Shown here: positions 16,300 through 24,956 of the stretch, in pieces
Position numbering within the stretch: the first letter of the stretch is position 1
Layout: each line of letters opens with the position of its first letter
DNA from: Syntrophomonas sp. UBA5314
GTDB lineage: Bacteria; Bacillota; Syntrophomonadia; Syntrophomonadales; Syntrophomonadaceae
Length of the DNA: 64,000 bases
Direction of reading: 5' to 3'
Assembly: GCA_002410325.1 (NCBI GenBank)
Contig: DHRK01000001.1
Location: 57,675-121,674 of the forward strand
Program-made: the position numbers and the translations under genes
Notes under the pieces: generated by a model
The model's input: the letters and a program-made list of their open reading frames with translations, nothing else
Database searches by the model: none
What the model was told of the DNA's origin: nothing

Positions 16300-16917
16300 T
16301 TAAATGCTCAAGGAGCCAAAGATGTTGTTGGCGGTTTCCAATTCCTTGCCGTACTCATCGGTCAGCGCGGTATAGGTCAGAACATAGGCCTTTTGGTTTA
16401 TTATGGCCAGCACCTGCATAAACTTCAGGTTTATTCCTTCCATACTAGCGGTATAGACGATTTTTTGCGCCTTTACATTGCCCATGGTCATAGGCGTGTT
16501 TTCGATCAGCTTAAAATCCGGGAATTCCTTTTCTATATTAGCCAGAGACAGTTTTAAATACTCGTCCAATTTAATGTTTGGATTCTTGGCGAGATCTTCG
16601 GAAACCAGGTTAACATTGGCGGTGCCGGTGGACGTAAATCCGACAATAATTCCGGATTTTTCTTGCTTGGCCCAGTTTTTGGGATACTTGATTTTCAGAT
16701 TATGAGCAGCATTTTCGTAGGTCTGCCAGTCCTGGGTAGCGTCAATATTGGCCTGGGTGGGTTTAATTTCATCTTTTACGGGTGCCGGCGGCGGGGTGGT
16801 GCTGGTAGCAACAGGTTTGCTTTCATTGGTTGGCGTGCCTGAAGAACATGCCATAAGGTTGGCCAAAAGCATCAGGATGGCCACAAAAATGATAGCTTTT
16901 ACGACCGGTTTTCTCAT
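16300..16917 (-). CDS. Predicted lipoprotein, PsbP/DUF1795-like
   Basis: A 205-residue exported lipoprotein. The N-terminus has a hydrophobic signal ending in a lipobox LMAC (Cys24 by this start), a Thr/Pro-rich spacer, then a globular domain with YPKNWAKQEKSG and a pattern of beta strands resembling the PsbP-like fold seen in many Firmicute lipoproteins. ATG 16917 lies eight bases after GGGAGG; a longer in-frame reading begins inside that site. The role is unknown; the fold assignment is tentative. Confidence 0.75.
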   Translation of the reverse strand: MRKPVVKAIIFVAILMLLANLMACSSGTPTNESKPVATSTTPPPAPVKDEIKPTQANIDATQDWQTYENAAHNLKIKYPKNWAKQEKSGIIVGFTSTGTANVNLVSEDLAKNPNIKLDEYLKLSLANIEKEFPDFKLIENTPMTMGNVKAQKIVYTASMEGINLKFMQVLAIINQKAYVLTYTALTDEYGKELETANNIFGSLSI

Positions 16918-17108
16918 CTGTTTTTCCTCCCGCAATCAATTTCTACATTTATATCGTAAAATCGACATGAAAACTTTATAGCTAAAACCCCGTTATTAAG
17001 GGGATGGAAGCAGGATCATCCAAGGTAAATTAAAGCTTCATCGGGTAATATGAAGTATAATATTGGTGGAATTATGCCACTTGAGAGTGGGCAGGCGGGG
17101 GTAGAAAT

Positions 17109-18221
17109 ATGGGATTCTGGTCCAAGACCACCTTGATGGCAATAATATCTGTTCTATACATAGCCTGGCGCGGAGGGCAGGTTTTTGTTCAACCGCGCTA
17201 TAAACGGGTCTACTGGTTCGGCTGCCTGGCCTGGCTGGCTGCTATCCTGGTCATATTAAGCGTTAAACCGGATGCCGGAATCCCCGCCACGATTTTGACC
17301 TGGCTGGCTTCCTACGCGCTGGCGGCTTTTTTCTATGCCTTTTTAATGGTTCTGCTGCTGGATATTGTCCGTCATGCCAATTCCAAATGGGGTTTCATTC
17401 CCCCTTCCCTCACGCCCCGGCCGTCGCAGGTAGTTGTTGGAGTTATGGTGATACTGGCAGGTATATTGGGATACGGAACCTGGAGTGCCTGGCATCCGGT
17501 GATACAATCCTATGAAATAAACATCCCCAAAGGAGTTGCCGCTTCCAAAGATCTGCACGTGGTTCTGGTGTCCGACCTGCACCTGGGGGTCATCGTCAAC
17601 CGGGAACGACTTTCCAGCATAGTCGAGCTCATCAACCGGCAAAATCCCGACCTGGTGATTCTGGCCGGGGATGTGGTGGATAGAGAAAATCTGAAGCCTT
17701 TTGATGAACAGCGCATGGATGAAATATTGATGCGCTTAAGACCGGAATGGGGCACCTTTATGATCATGGGCAACCATGATGTTCGGACCGGAGAAGAAGA
17801 TGCCCGCCTTCAGGCAGCGGGAATCACCGTATTGCGCGACCAGTACCAGCTGGTAGACAATCGCTTCTACCTGGTGGGACGTGAAAACCGGGACAACCAG
17901 CCGCCTGAAACCAAAAAAGTGCTCGGCGAGGTTATGGAGGGAATAAACCGCGAGCTGCCGATTATACTTATAGACCATAATCCTTATGATTTTTACGAGC
18001 CCCTGGTTGAAGGGGTGGATTTGCAGCTGTCCGGGCACACCCATCACGGCCAGATATTCCCCAATAATTTGATCACCGCCGGGATTTACGAAGTGGATTG
18101 GGGCTATCTGCAAAAAGGCCCGCTTCAGGTAGTGGTTTCAAGCGGTATTGGAACTACCGGACCACCCGTACGGGTCGGCACCCGGCCCGAACTGGTGGAT
18201 TTGATGATTCACTTTAATTAA
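17109..18221 (+). CDS. Membrane-anchored metallophosphoesterase (YkuE/YaeI-like)
   Basis: A 370-residue protein with four predicted membrane segments (about residues 6-20, 36-52, 58-85 and 110-130), then a calcineurin-like phosphoesterase domain facing one side of the membrane. Metal-site motifs are VVLVSDLHLG, LAGDVVDR, MGNHD, ILIDHNP and LSGHTHHGQ, all intact. Relatives include YkuE and UDP-2,3-diacylglucosamine hydrolase-like proteins, but the substrate here is not known. The gene stands alone, convergent with the lyase gene at 18258. Confidence 0.87.
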   Translation: MGFWSKTTLMAIISVLYIAWRGGQVFVQPRYKRVYWFGCLAWLAAILVILSVKPDAGIPATILTWLASYALAAFFYAFLMVLLLDIVRHANSKWGFIPPSLTPRPSQVVVGVMVILAGILGYGTWSAWHPVIQSYEINIPKGVAASKDLHVVLVSDLHLGVIVNRERLSSIVELINRQNPDLVILAGDVVDRENLKPFDEQRMDEILMRLRPEWGTFMIMGNHDVRTGEEDARLQAAGITVLRDQYQLVDNRFYLVGRENRDNQPPETKKVLGEVMEGINRELPIILIDHNPYDFYEPLVEGVDLQLSGHTHHGQIFPNNLITAGIYEVDWGYLQKGPLQVVVSSGIGTTGPPVRVGTRPELVDLMIHFN

Positions 18222-18257
18222 GCCCTTCTCCCGAGCGGGGATGCTCATGATAACAAC

Positions 18258-19127
18258 TTATAGCTTGTACCTCTGATCGAGCTGCAGGTATTCATCCAGG
18301 CCCACCAGCCGGTTGAATTCGCTAAAACTGAGCATTATATTGCGGCAGGCGTCGGTGCTTCCGGACTGCTGCAATTCGTTTAAAACCTGACCCAGCGCCC
18401 GGGCTACCGTGTACAGGGCCGTGCAGGGCCAGAAGACTATCCTGAAGCCCAATTGCTGCAATTCCCCGGCCTTGAGAAGGGGAGTCCGGCCTCCTTCAAC
18501 CATGTTGGCCACCAGCACCGTATTGGGAAAAGCCTTCCCGATGCTTTCCAGTTCATTCAGATCCTGAGGCGCTTCAATAAACAGGGCTTCAGCCCCGGCG
18601 TCCAGGTAGCGCTTGCCCCGGTCTATAGCCTCGGCCAGTCCCAGGGGAGCCCGGGCGTCGGTTCGGGCCACAATTAAAGTGTCTTTACGGCTTTTGGCCT
18701 CACAGGCCGCTCTGATCTTCTGCTCGTGTTCCCGGGCCGGTATCACTTCTTTACCCTGCATATGGCCGCAGCGTTTGGGGAAAACCTGGTCCTCAAATAT
18801 TACGGCCGCCGCGCCCAGCATCTCATATTCCTGCACCGTGCGGCGCACGCTTAAGGGGTTGCCGTAGCCGGTGTCCCCGTCGGCGATCACCGGCAGGCCT
18901 ACCGCATCATTGATGATCTTCAGGGACTGGGCCATTTCGCTCATGGAGAGGCAGCCTACGTCCGGTTGGGCCAGCCGGGAAGCGGCTATACTATAGCCCC
19001 CCATAATAAGCACCTTGAATCCTGCTTGTTCAATCAATTTAGCGCTGAGCGCATCGTAGGCCCCCGGAGCGATCATGATATCCCCGGTCCTCAACAACTG
19101 TCTCAACCGGGCTGCTTTCGATTCCAT
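18258..19127 (-). CDS. Isocitrate lyase/PEP mutase superfamily C-C lyase
   Basis: A 289-residue TIM-barrel enzyme of the methylisocitrate lyase branch. The Mg2+ site is visible as DGDTGYGNP, and the active-site loop is KRCGH, close to the KKCGH of isocitrate and methylisocitrate lyases, which favours C-C bond cleavage over phosphomutase chemistry. It may act on methylisocitrate, dimethylmalate or a related 2-hydroxy acid. No citrate-synthase or dehydratase partner is adjacent, so the substrate stays open. The gene is transcribed toward a convergent phosphoesterase gene. Confidence 0.85.
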   Translation of the reverse strand: MESKAARLRQLLRTGDIMIAPGAYDALSAKLIEQAGFKVLIMGGYSIAASRLAQPDVGCLSMSEMAQSLKIINDAVGLPVIADGDTGYGNPLSVRRTVQEYEMLGAAAVIFEDQVFPKRCGHMQGKEVIPAREHEQKIRAACEAKSRKDTLIVARTDARAPLGLAEAIDRGKRYLDAGAEALFIEAPQDLNELESIGKAFPNTVLVANMVEGGRTPLLKAGELQQLGFRIVFWPCTALYTVARALGQVLNELQQSGSTDACRNIMLSFSEFNRLVGLDEYLQLDQRYKL

Positions 19128-19184
19128 CCTAGAACACCTCTTTTTTTATAACATCATCTATTTTATCAGAATAAGGCGATTAAG

Positions 19185-19414
19185 GTTGGCCTTCACTGAA
19201 ACTCTCTGCCACCAACAAGTGCACTCACCGCCCGGTAAAACTTTTTGAACACCACGCCCGCTTCAATCCCTGCTCACCCCCTGGGTATGCGTTGCTGCCA
19301 GATGATTCAGATTCCTCGTCACCGAGGACACCCCTTGCCCTTGGCTATGTGCTTGGCACTATCAACGCGCAACTAGGACTTTCACCCGTTAGACTGCGCC
19401 CGTGCCGGGCGCAC
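19185..19414 (-). mobile_element. 5' fragment of a group II (class C) intron
   Basis: On the minus strand the sequence starting at 19414 begins GTGCGCCCGGCACGGGCGC, then AGTCTAACGGGTGAAAGTCC, and later AAGGGGTGTCC and GAGGAATCTGAA. These are hallmark 5' end and domain I sequences of bacterial group II introns. The fragment fades out at about 19185, before the lyase gene, and no reverse transcriptase is present. The 5' exon ends in a hairpin plus GGCTTTT, the usual class C insertion site. The right limit is firm, the left limit approximate. Confidence 0.7.
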
Positions 19415-19421
19415 AAAAGCC

Positions 19422-19448
19422 GTATGAGCCCATAATATGGGCTCATAC
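19422..19448 (-). terminator. Hairpin terminator used as a group II intron insertion site
   Basis: Perfect 12-bp stem (GTATGAGCCCAT with its complement) and a three-base loop. On the minus strand it is followed by GGCTTTT and then the intron 5' end. It would end the two-gene unit at 19518-20116. Confidence 0.75.
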
Positions 19449-19517
19449 AGTACCATCTTCATCTTCTCAATAAAAAACCGCCCAATCAGAGCGGTTATAT
19501 CGCACTATTTCATATTC

Positions 19518-19751
19518 TTATCCTGCGGCAATCTCCATCTTCTGGGGATTAACAATCTCAAACTGCGAATTATCCTCCAGGGAATACATATAGTCTTCCC
19601 CGCTTTCATCAATGATGCTATACATGGTTTTAAAGGGCTGGCCAGTTTTAGTATCAATGATTTCCTGCTTGCCTATAACTTCGTAGATCTTATCTTTTAG
19701 AAAGTATCCCGGCTCATCTTCTCCCAGATACCGCACATAGAATTTTTCCAT
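19518..19751 (-). CDS. Small conserved-looking protein, unknown function
   Basis: A 77-residue acidic protein with no recognised domain. The pattern (FYVRYLGEDEPGYFLKDKIYEV and MYSIIDESGEDYMY) suggests a small beta-rich, SH3-like fold, but this is only an impression. ATG 19751 is chosen because AAAGGTGAT lies just upstream; a longer reading to 19781 would cover that site. It is preceded by another small gene, and the pair is followed by the hairpin into which the group II intron inserted. Base composition is A/T-richer than the neighbours. Confidence 0.6.
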   Translation of the reverse strand: MEKFYVRYLGEDEPGYFLKDKIYEVIGKQEIIDTKTGQPFKTMYSIIDESGEDYMYSLEDNSQFEIVNPQKMEIAAG

Positions 19752-19783
19752 AATAATCACCTTTTCTAACTCAATAACCAAAA

Positions 19784-20116
19784 TCAGTAATATCTTTTGA
19801 CCTTGAATTCAACTTTCCCGACATTAGGGCACTCATACCAGTGTACTTCGGCTTTAAATTCAGCTTCCCCATCGGTAAGTATCGCTGTACCTCTCATCTT
19901 ACACCAATCCTGCGCCTTAGTATAGTTACCGTTCTCTGATAGATAGGCCGTAATTAAACGCTTTATATCTTTAATGCCTTCTCCGGTAGCTATCGTAATA
20001 ACATCAGTGACATACGAGTGCTGTTTTAAGTACATTGGTTTAATTGAACGTTCCTTAACCCTGAATATTTTACGGACATAGAATCTATTTCCTGGTGGTA
20101 TTATACGCTCATCCAT
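19784..20116 (-). CDS. Hypothetical protein, 110 residues
   Basis: Unrecognised small protein with the composition of a soluble alpha/beta protein; segments RFYVRKIFRVKERS and WYECPNVGKVEFKVKRYY look like beta strands. It lies 32 bases upstream of the 77-residue gene on the same strand, probably co-transcribed. The ribosome site (AGAGGAAG) is rather far from the ATG. The pair is A/T-richer than its surroundings and sits beside an intron remnant, which suggests acquired DNA. Confidence 0.55.
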   Translation of the reverse strand: MDERIIPPGNRFYVRKIFRVKERSIKPMYLKQHSYVTDVITIATGEGIKDIKRLITAYLSENGNYTKAQDWCKMRGTAILTDGEAEFKAEVHWYECPNVGKVEFKVKRYY

Positions 20117-20263
20117 TGATTAAATATACTTCCTCTCCCGTGAAGGATGGATATACTCCACAATCTTATATTAACATAATTATGGGCGAATAGGCATTAT
20201 CTGTATATTGCAGAGATCAGTTATTTACTGCAACGAGTACCGGGACCAGGCAAACTTTATATG

Positions 20264-20285
20264 AAAACATATGTTCTGGTATAAT
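20264..20285 (+). promoter_or_regulatory. Candidate LexA/DinR box overlapping the dinB promoter
   Basis: AAAACATATGTTCT at 20264-20277 contains the palindrome AACATATGTT and matches most of the Gram-positive SOS box CGAAC-N4-GTTCG. It is followed three bases later by TATAAT (20280-20285), so a bound repressor would block the promoter of the polymerase gene at 20338. Confidence 0.6.
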
Positions 20286-20337
20286 AATAGCAGGATGGGA
20301 TTTGTAAAAATAAGATTTTTGCAGTGGAGACAACACG

Positions 20338-21534
20338 ATGATGAGCGATGCCGAAAAGGGACTTCACATAATACACTGCGATCTGGATGCTTTTTTCGCA
20401 TCGGTGGAGCAGTTGGATCATCCCGAGCTCCGCGGGCGGCCGGTTATTGTGGGAGGAAGCGCCCGCTCCCGGGGGGTTGTTTCAACCTGTTCGTACGAAG
20501 CCAGAAAATACGGGGTAAAGTCGGCTATGCCCATGGCCCGGGCCTTGCGGCTTTGCCCGCAGGCGGTATATCTTCCCGTCAACATGCCGCGCTATGTTGA
20601 GGTGTCAAGGCAGGTTTTTTCTATTTTGGCCGGTTACAGTCCCCTGATGGAACCGCTGTCTATCGATGAGGCTTTTCTGGACATTGGCGGAACCCGAAAC
20701 CTGTTTGGCAGTCCCGGTGATATCGGAAGGCGGATCAAGGAACAGGTCAGAGACGAGGCGGGTTTGACCATATCGGTGGGAATTTCCTACAATAAGTTTT
20801 TAGCCAAACTGGCCTCGGATATGGGTAAACCCGATGGTTTAATGATCATCAGCCGGGAGCAGGCCCTGGAAGCACTGGCGCCGCTTCCGGTTTCCAGCCT
20901 GTGGGGGGTGGGGGAAAAAGGGCAGGCCCAGCTGCGCGCCTGGGGTCTTGAAACCATCGCTGACCTTCAAAAGCTTCCGGCCGGCTGGCTAGAGAAGAGG
21001 ATGGGCGTAAGCGGCCGTCTTTGCTGGGAATTGGCTCAGGGCATCGACCATCGCCAGGTGGAGCCGGAACGGGAGAGAAAGTCGCTGGGACGTGAAATTA
21101 CCTTTCCCCAAGATGTGGATGACATAGAATACCTCAAGCATTTACTGCAGGTCTTCGCCGCCGAGTTGTGCCCCCGCCTGCGTAAAATCAAGCGCTTAAC
21201 GGCAACGATAACCATCAAGCTTCGTTTAAGCAGTTTCAAGACCATTACCCGCAGTTGCACGGTGCCAGCCTGTGACAGCGAGGGTTTGATAGCGGATATA
21301 GCTATACAACTGTTGGAACAGGTCTACCAGGGAAGGCCTCTAGTGCGCCTGATTGGACTGAGCCTGGGCAATTTGTCACCGGCGGGTGAACTTGAGCAGG
21401 GGGCGCTTTTTGATGAACAGAGACAGAAAAACCATTCGCTCGATTTGCTTATCGACAATATCCGGGAGCGTTTTGGCCCCCAGTCGATCAAACGGGCTCA
21501 TCTGCTGGATACAGATGATAAAAGCAAGGAGTAA
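20338..21534 (+). CDS. dinB: DNA polymerase IV (Y-family translesion polymerase)
   Basis: A 398-residue error-prone polymerase that extends primers past lesions. The palm motifs are HCDLDAFFASVEQ near the N-terminus and LSIDEAFLDIGG with the catalytic Asp-Glu; the fingers region GGSARSRGVVSTCSYEARKYG, the thumb helix-hairpin-helix (LPVSSLWGVGEKGQAQL) and the little-finger domain follow. The length is normal for DinB. ATG 20338 or 20341 both follow GGAGA. A probable LexA box in the promoter implies induction by DNA damage. Confidence 0.95.
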   Translation: MMSDAEKGLHIIHCDLDAFFASVEQLDHPELRGRPVIVGGSARSRGVVSTCSYEARKYGVKSAMPMARALRLCPQAVYLPVNMPRYVEVSRQVFSILAGYSPLMEPLSIDEAFLDIGGTRNLFGSPGDIGRRIKEQVRDEAGLTISVGISYNKFLAKLASDMGKPDGLMIISREQALEALAPLPVSSLWGVGEKGQAQLRAWGLETIADLQKLPAGWLEKRMGVSGRLCWELAQGIDHRQVEPERERKSLGREITFPQDVDDIEYLKHLLQVFAAELCPRLRKIKRLTATITIKLRLSSFKTITRSCTVPACDSEGLIADIAIQLLEQVYQGRPLVRLIGLSLGNLSPAGELEQGALFDEQRQKNHSLDLLIDNIRERFGPQSIKRAHLLDTDDKSKE

Positions 21535-21722
21535 CAGAGTACTTGCCTCATGGAAGTATTTCAAGCCGCCCCAGCGCGATTTATGCTGGTTATTAAACAA
21601 TATTTGAGATTTGTAAGGTGATGGAAAGGAATCGCTTGTTTTATAGAGAATTATGTTGGATATGAGTTGTAATAAAAAGTATAAGTTTTAAATGATCCAA
21701 AAGTATGCCAAAAGGAGGGACT

Positions 21723-22145
21723 ATGGTGATTGACTTTACCCGAAGTTTCTTTGGTTATCACAAAGAAGATGTGGATCAATACTTTCGGGATCGGGAAAAG
21801 GACATACAAACTCTTCTGCAAAGCAAATATGTCCAACTGGAAGACATGAAGGAAACCAATCAGCAGCACAAGACCAAGGTCAAAGAAGCTTTACAGAAGG
21901 AACAAGACCTGCTCAATAAAAGAGAGCAGATTTTTAATGCCTTTGTTCAACAGCTGGCCTTGATCGAAGATACCTTGCAACAAAATCAGGATGATATGCG
22001 CAAGGCCAAGCTGAATGATTTAAATAGACTGAAGCAAAAGGTTGAAGAGCTGGAAAATTGGAAAAAGCAACTGACCCGGTTCAATGAGGAGATCATAAAG
22101 ATTCGAGACCAATTTCGTTCCCAAACTGCCTTGCAAGAACAATAA
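21723..22145 (+). CDS. DivIVA-like coiled-coil protein, first of a pair
   Basis: A 140-residue protein. The first 20 residues, FTRSFFGYHKEDVDQYFRD, resemble the DivIVA/GpsB membrane-binding head (consensus FxGYxxxEVDxFL); the remainder is a continuous charged coiled coil ending in LQEQ. DivIVA-type proteins mark poles or septa by binding curved membrane. The start ATG 21723 follows AAGGAGG. It is 17 bases upstream of a second protein with a related head, so they probably act together. Homology to DivIVA rests on the short head only. Confidence 0.6.
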   Translation: MVIDFTRSFFGYHKEDVDQYFRDREKDIQTLLQSKYVQLEDMKETNQQHKTKVKEALQKEQDLLNKREQIFNAFVQQLALIEDTLQQNQDDMRKAKLNDLNRLKQKVEELENWKKQLTRFNEEIIKIRDQFRSQTALQEQ

Positions 22146-22162
22146 AAGGCTGGTGATGCCAA

Positions 22163-22846
22163 GTGTTTAAACGGTCGTTTATAGGCTACAATATCAAAAG
22201 TGTTGATGAACACAAAGAAAATTTTGAGTCCCAGATGAATGAGCAGTTGCAGCAGATAGATAGTGCGGTCAATGCTGCCCTGGCGGAACAGAACGAATTG
22301 TCCGAGCAGTTAACGAGCATCACGCAGAGAATCGATGCCAGCCTGCTGGGCACCGTTCTGATCTCCAAATATCAAGACGATTTGACGGTAGTGCTGAACG
22401 AGTTTAGAAGCGCGGCCGATGAAAGAATGGCCTCCAATCAGCGCGAGACAGAAGAATTTACCAGGGAAATAAACCAGCAGATTCGGAAGATAGAAGCCCG
22501 GATAGCTGTAGTCAAGGCCAAAATCATGTCCCTGTGTAAAGGAATAAGCGTAGCTTTGGATGGCCCTGAAAACGATCTCACTGAGATTAATGAGGAAACC
22601 GGACAGATCACGGAAAGCGTCAACCGCTTTGCCGAACGGGTTGAAGAATCGGGAGTGTCGATGGTCAATTTAAAGGCCAAAGGAAGCCCGAGTCAAACTG
22701 TCAGTGATTCCGCCCCGCCGGTTTTTAGCGCCGGCTCCACCATGAACTGGAAAAGCGTCAGGCAGACCATAGGGGACGAAGATTCATCCCCAGCGGGAGG
22801 ACCTGATCAGTTTTTAGCCAAGTTGAGACAGGCGTGGAATAGTTAG
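22163..22846 (+). CDS. DivIVA-like coiled-coil protein, second of a pair
   Basis: A 227-residue protein starting with GTG. The head FKRSFIGYNIKSVDEHKENF is a weaker version of the one in the upstream gene, followed by about 140 residues of predicted coiled coil and a Ser/Pro-rich C-terminal tail that ends in a short helix (PDQFLAKLRQAW). No enzyme motif is present. The close pairing with the upstream gene suggests a two-component structural assembly, possibly at the division site or pole; that is inference. Confidence 0.55.
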   Translation: MFKRSFIGYNIKSVDEHKENFESQMNEQLQQIDSAVNAALAEQNELSEQLTSITQRIDASLLGTVLISKYQDDLTVVLNEFRSAADERMASNQRETEEFTREINQQIRKIEARIAVVKAKIMSLCKGISVALDGPENDLTEINEETGQITESVNRFAERVEESGVSMVNLKAKGSPSQTVSDSAPPVFSAGSTMNWKSVRQTIGDEDSSPAGGPDQFLAKLRQAWNS

Positions 22847-22907
22847 ACAAGAGGATGTGCCGTAAACAGCCGGCCTGAGGAACAACGGGAAAGCAGGAGG
22901 GGAGTGC

Positions 22908-23684
22908 TTGGCGCCAGACAGCTCGGACCGCAATAGAGAAGTATACCGGCGTTTGGCCCGCTATTACGATGCCTATGTAAGTGATTTTGTCCAGGATCTG
23001 CCTATCTACTTAGATTCGGTTTCCCAGGATACAGTGAATCGGGTCTTGGAAATCGGCTGCGGCACCGGCCGGGTCCTGCAGGCCTTATTAAACGCCGGCA
23101 GTTTGGCAACCGGCGTGGACATTTCCGAAGATATGTTGGAAATAGCCCGGCATAAGCTTCGAGCCTTCCTTGACCGAGGCCAACTTAGTCTTCAGAACCA
23201 CAATTTTATCGATTCACCCCTCCCGGAGCAATTCGAACGCGTTTTTGTCACCTTCTATACCTTCAATTACCTGCTCACTACCAGCGAAGCCAAGCGTTTC
23301 CTGCAAAACCTAAACCATTCCATGAGTGAAAGAGCGGTTTTAATTATGGACCTGTTCTTTCCCGCAGCATTAGCAAATCCTCAGACAGCCGGGGAATGGA
23401 ATAAGAGAAGCTTGGGCCGGGGCGAAAATACGGTTTGGCTGAGCGATCGCAGAACCATGGACGGCCGGGTGGAAAAAAGAGAACAGGTTTTCGAGAAGAA
23501 TAGCCTGCGCAGTGAGATCGTTACCTACCGGCGGTTTTACAGCCGGGCTGAAATAATCGCCATGCTGAAAGAGGCGGGTTTTCATAAGATCATGGTGGCG
23601 AATGCTTATGATAAAAAGGCGTTTCAGGAAATGGATGCCAGCGAAGAGCCGAAAACCGGGTTTATGATCAAAGCGTGCCAATGA
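22908..23684 (+). CDS. SAM-dependent class I methyltransferase
   Basis: A 258-residue Rossmann-fold methyltransferase. Motif I VLEIGCGTGRVLQALL and motif II TGVDISEDMLEIA define the SAM site; the ARYYDAYV start is common in UbiE/small-molecule methyltransferases. The acceptor is unknown. TTG 22908 is used because AGGAGGGGAG lies just upstream. It is on the same strand as the coiled-coil pair, but 61 bases separate them and no functional link is evident. Confidence 0.85.
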   Translation: MAPDSSDRNREVYRRLARYYDAYVSDFVQDLPIYLDSVSQDTVNRVLEIGCGTGRVLQALLNAGSLATGVDISEDMLEIARHKLRAFLDRGQLSLQNHNFIDSPLPEQFERVFVTFYTFNYLLTTSEAKRFLQNLNHSMSERAVLIMDLFFPAALANPQTAGEWNKRSLGRGENTVWLSDRRTMDGRVEKREQVFEKNSLRSEIVTYRRFYSRAEIIAMLKEAGFHKIMVANAYDKKAFQEMDASEEPKTGFMIKACQ

Positions 23685-23704
23685 CCGGCTTATACTTAAT
23701 CATT

Positions 23705-24643
23705 CTAATACGCAGCTTTCTTCAGGCGGGCATCAAGGAAATCCAGAACCCGGCTAATATTTTCCGGGGTATTGAGGCCCTTCCCATCGTGGCCCGCTCC
23801 CTGAATGACCACGGTCTGAACCTTGCTTTTTCCCAGAACGGCCTCCAGCTTTTTAGAAAAATCAGTTGACTGCTGCACTGGCACCAGAGGATCGATGGTG
23901 CCGTGCTGTATCAAGATGGGGGGATCATCGGGAGTAATGTAGGTTTCCGGATTGGCCTTTTTCACCATTTCGGGAATCTGGGTGATCTGTTTTCCCATAA
24001 ACCTGGAGGTATAGGAATCCGGGTTATTTTGAAGAGTACCGTTTATTCCGCTCTTTTTAAACTGTTCATCCATCGTTAAAAAGTTTATCGGTCCACACCA
24101 ATCCACTACCGCCTGAATGCAATCTGACTGATCGGCGTTGCCCAGGCTGGGGTCCTGAAGCGCCTTAACCCCGCCGGAAGTTCCAGCCAGAGCAGAAAGC
24201 TGCCCCCCTGCCGAACTGCCCCAGCAGGCTATTTGGTTAGGATTTAGATTGTACTGGGCGGCGTTGGCCCTTAAGAAACGAATAGCGGCCTTTATATCAT
24301 GAATCTGGGCTGGAAAAACCGCTTCACCACTCAGCCGGTAGTTGACCGAAACAACCGCGTAGCCTCTTTTCAATGCGGACATGGCCATTAGAAGATCGGG
24401 ACCCATCTTATCTCCTCCGGAATAAGCGCCCCCGTGTATTGAAATAATGACCGGATAGGGACCGTTGCCTTCACTGGGGAGGTATATATCCAATTTTTGT
24501 GAAGGAGATACACTGGCATAAGGAATATTTACAATCGTCTTTTGATAATTGGACGACGCGCTCTGGCTGCATCCCTCCAGGATCATCGCCATCCCCGAAC
24601 CAATTAATATCAAAACCAGGATCCCTGCCAATGACTGCTTCAT
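23705..24643 (-). CDS. Lipoprotein alpha/beta hydrolase (BD-FAE/esterase family)
   Basis: An exported, lipid-anchored esterase of 312 residues. The signal peptide ends in LEGC (lipobox). The catalytic domain shows ISIHGGAYSGGD (oxyanion HGG), the nucleophile elbow CWGSSAGGQ, and C-terminal PILIQHGTIDPLVPVQQS and GAGHDGKG, with the acid Asp and catalytic His. The set matches hormone-sensitive-lipase-like or BD-FAE esterases. ATG 24643 follows GGAGG; the ATG at 24676 is upstream of that site. The substrate is probably a carbohydrate ester or small lipid, undetermined. Confidence 0.87.
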   Translation of the reverse strand: MKQSLAGILVLILIGSGMAMILEGCSQSASSNYQKTIVNIPYASVSPSQKLDIYLPSEGNGPYPVIISIHGGAYSGGDKMGPDLLMAMSALKRGYAVVSVNYRLSGEAVFPAQIHDIKAAIRFLRANAAQYNLNPNQIACWGSSAGGQLSALAGTSGGVKALQDPSLGNADQSDCIQAVVDWCGPINFLTMDEQFKKSGINGTLQNNPDSYTSRFMGKQITQIPEMVKKANPETYITPDDPPILIQHGTIDPLVPVQQSTDFSKKLEAVLGKSKVQTVVIQGAGHDGKGLNTPENISRVLDFLDARLKKAAY

Positions 24644-24956
24644 GAATTCGCCTCCGTCACAACCTGCCTGTTTCAAGCTATGATGTTTATCGATTATAAA
24701 TGAGTTTGGCTGCCGGCCGGCCGTTATCTGTGATGAAAAAGTGGTCGGCCCGTAATGGGAATGCTGCTAGACAACTCCCAAAGAAAATAATATCAATATT
24801 ATAACTCGGTAGGCAATAAGCAAGCACATTAATCCTAATCGAGAAAAAATTTGCCATAAAAAAGCAATTGGTAAAGAAGAGATATTTTAAAATTGAGTTA
24901 AAAACAAGATGTCCTAAAGTGAAATGATTAGCACTGGCAAGTGTTTTTAGCAGAAA
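24644..24956. other. Divergent upstream region without a recognised gene
   Basis: A 313-base A/T-rich stretch between two minus-strand genes. No open frame with a plausible start, no repeat and no clear terminator was seen. Confidence 0.5.
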
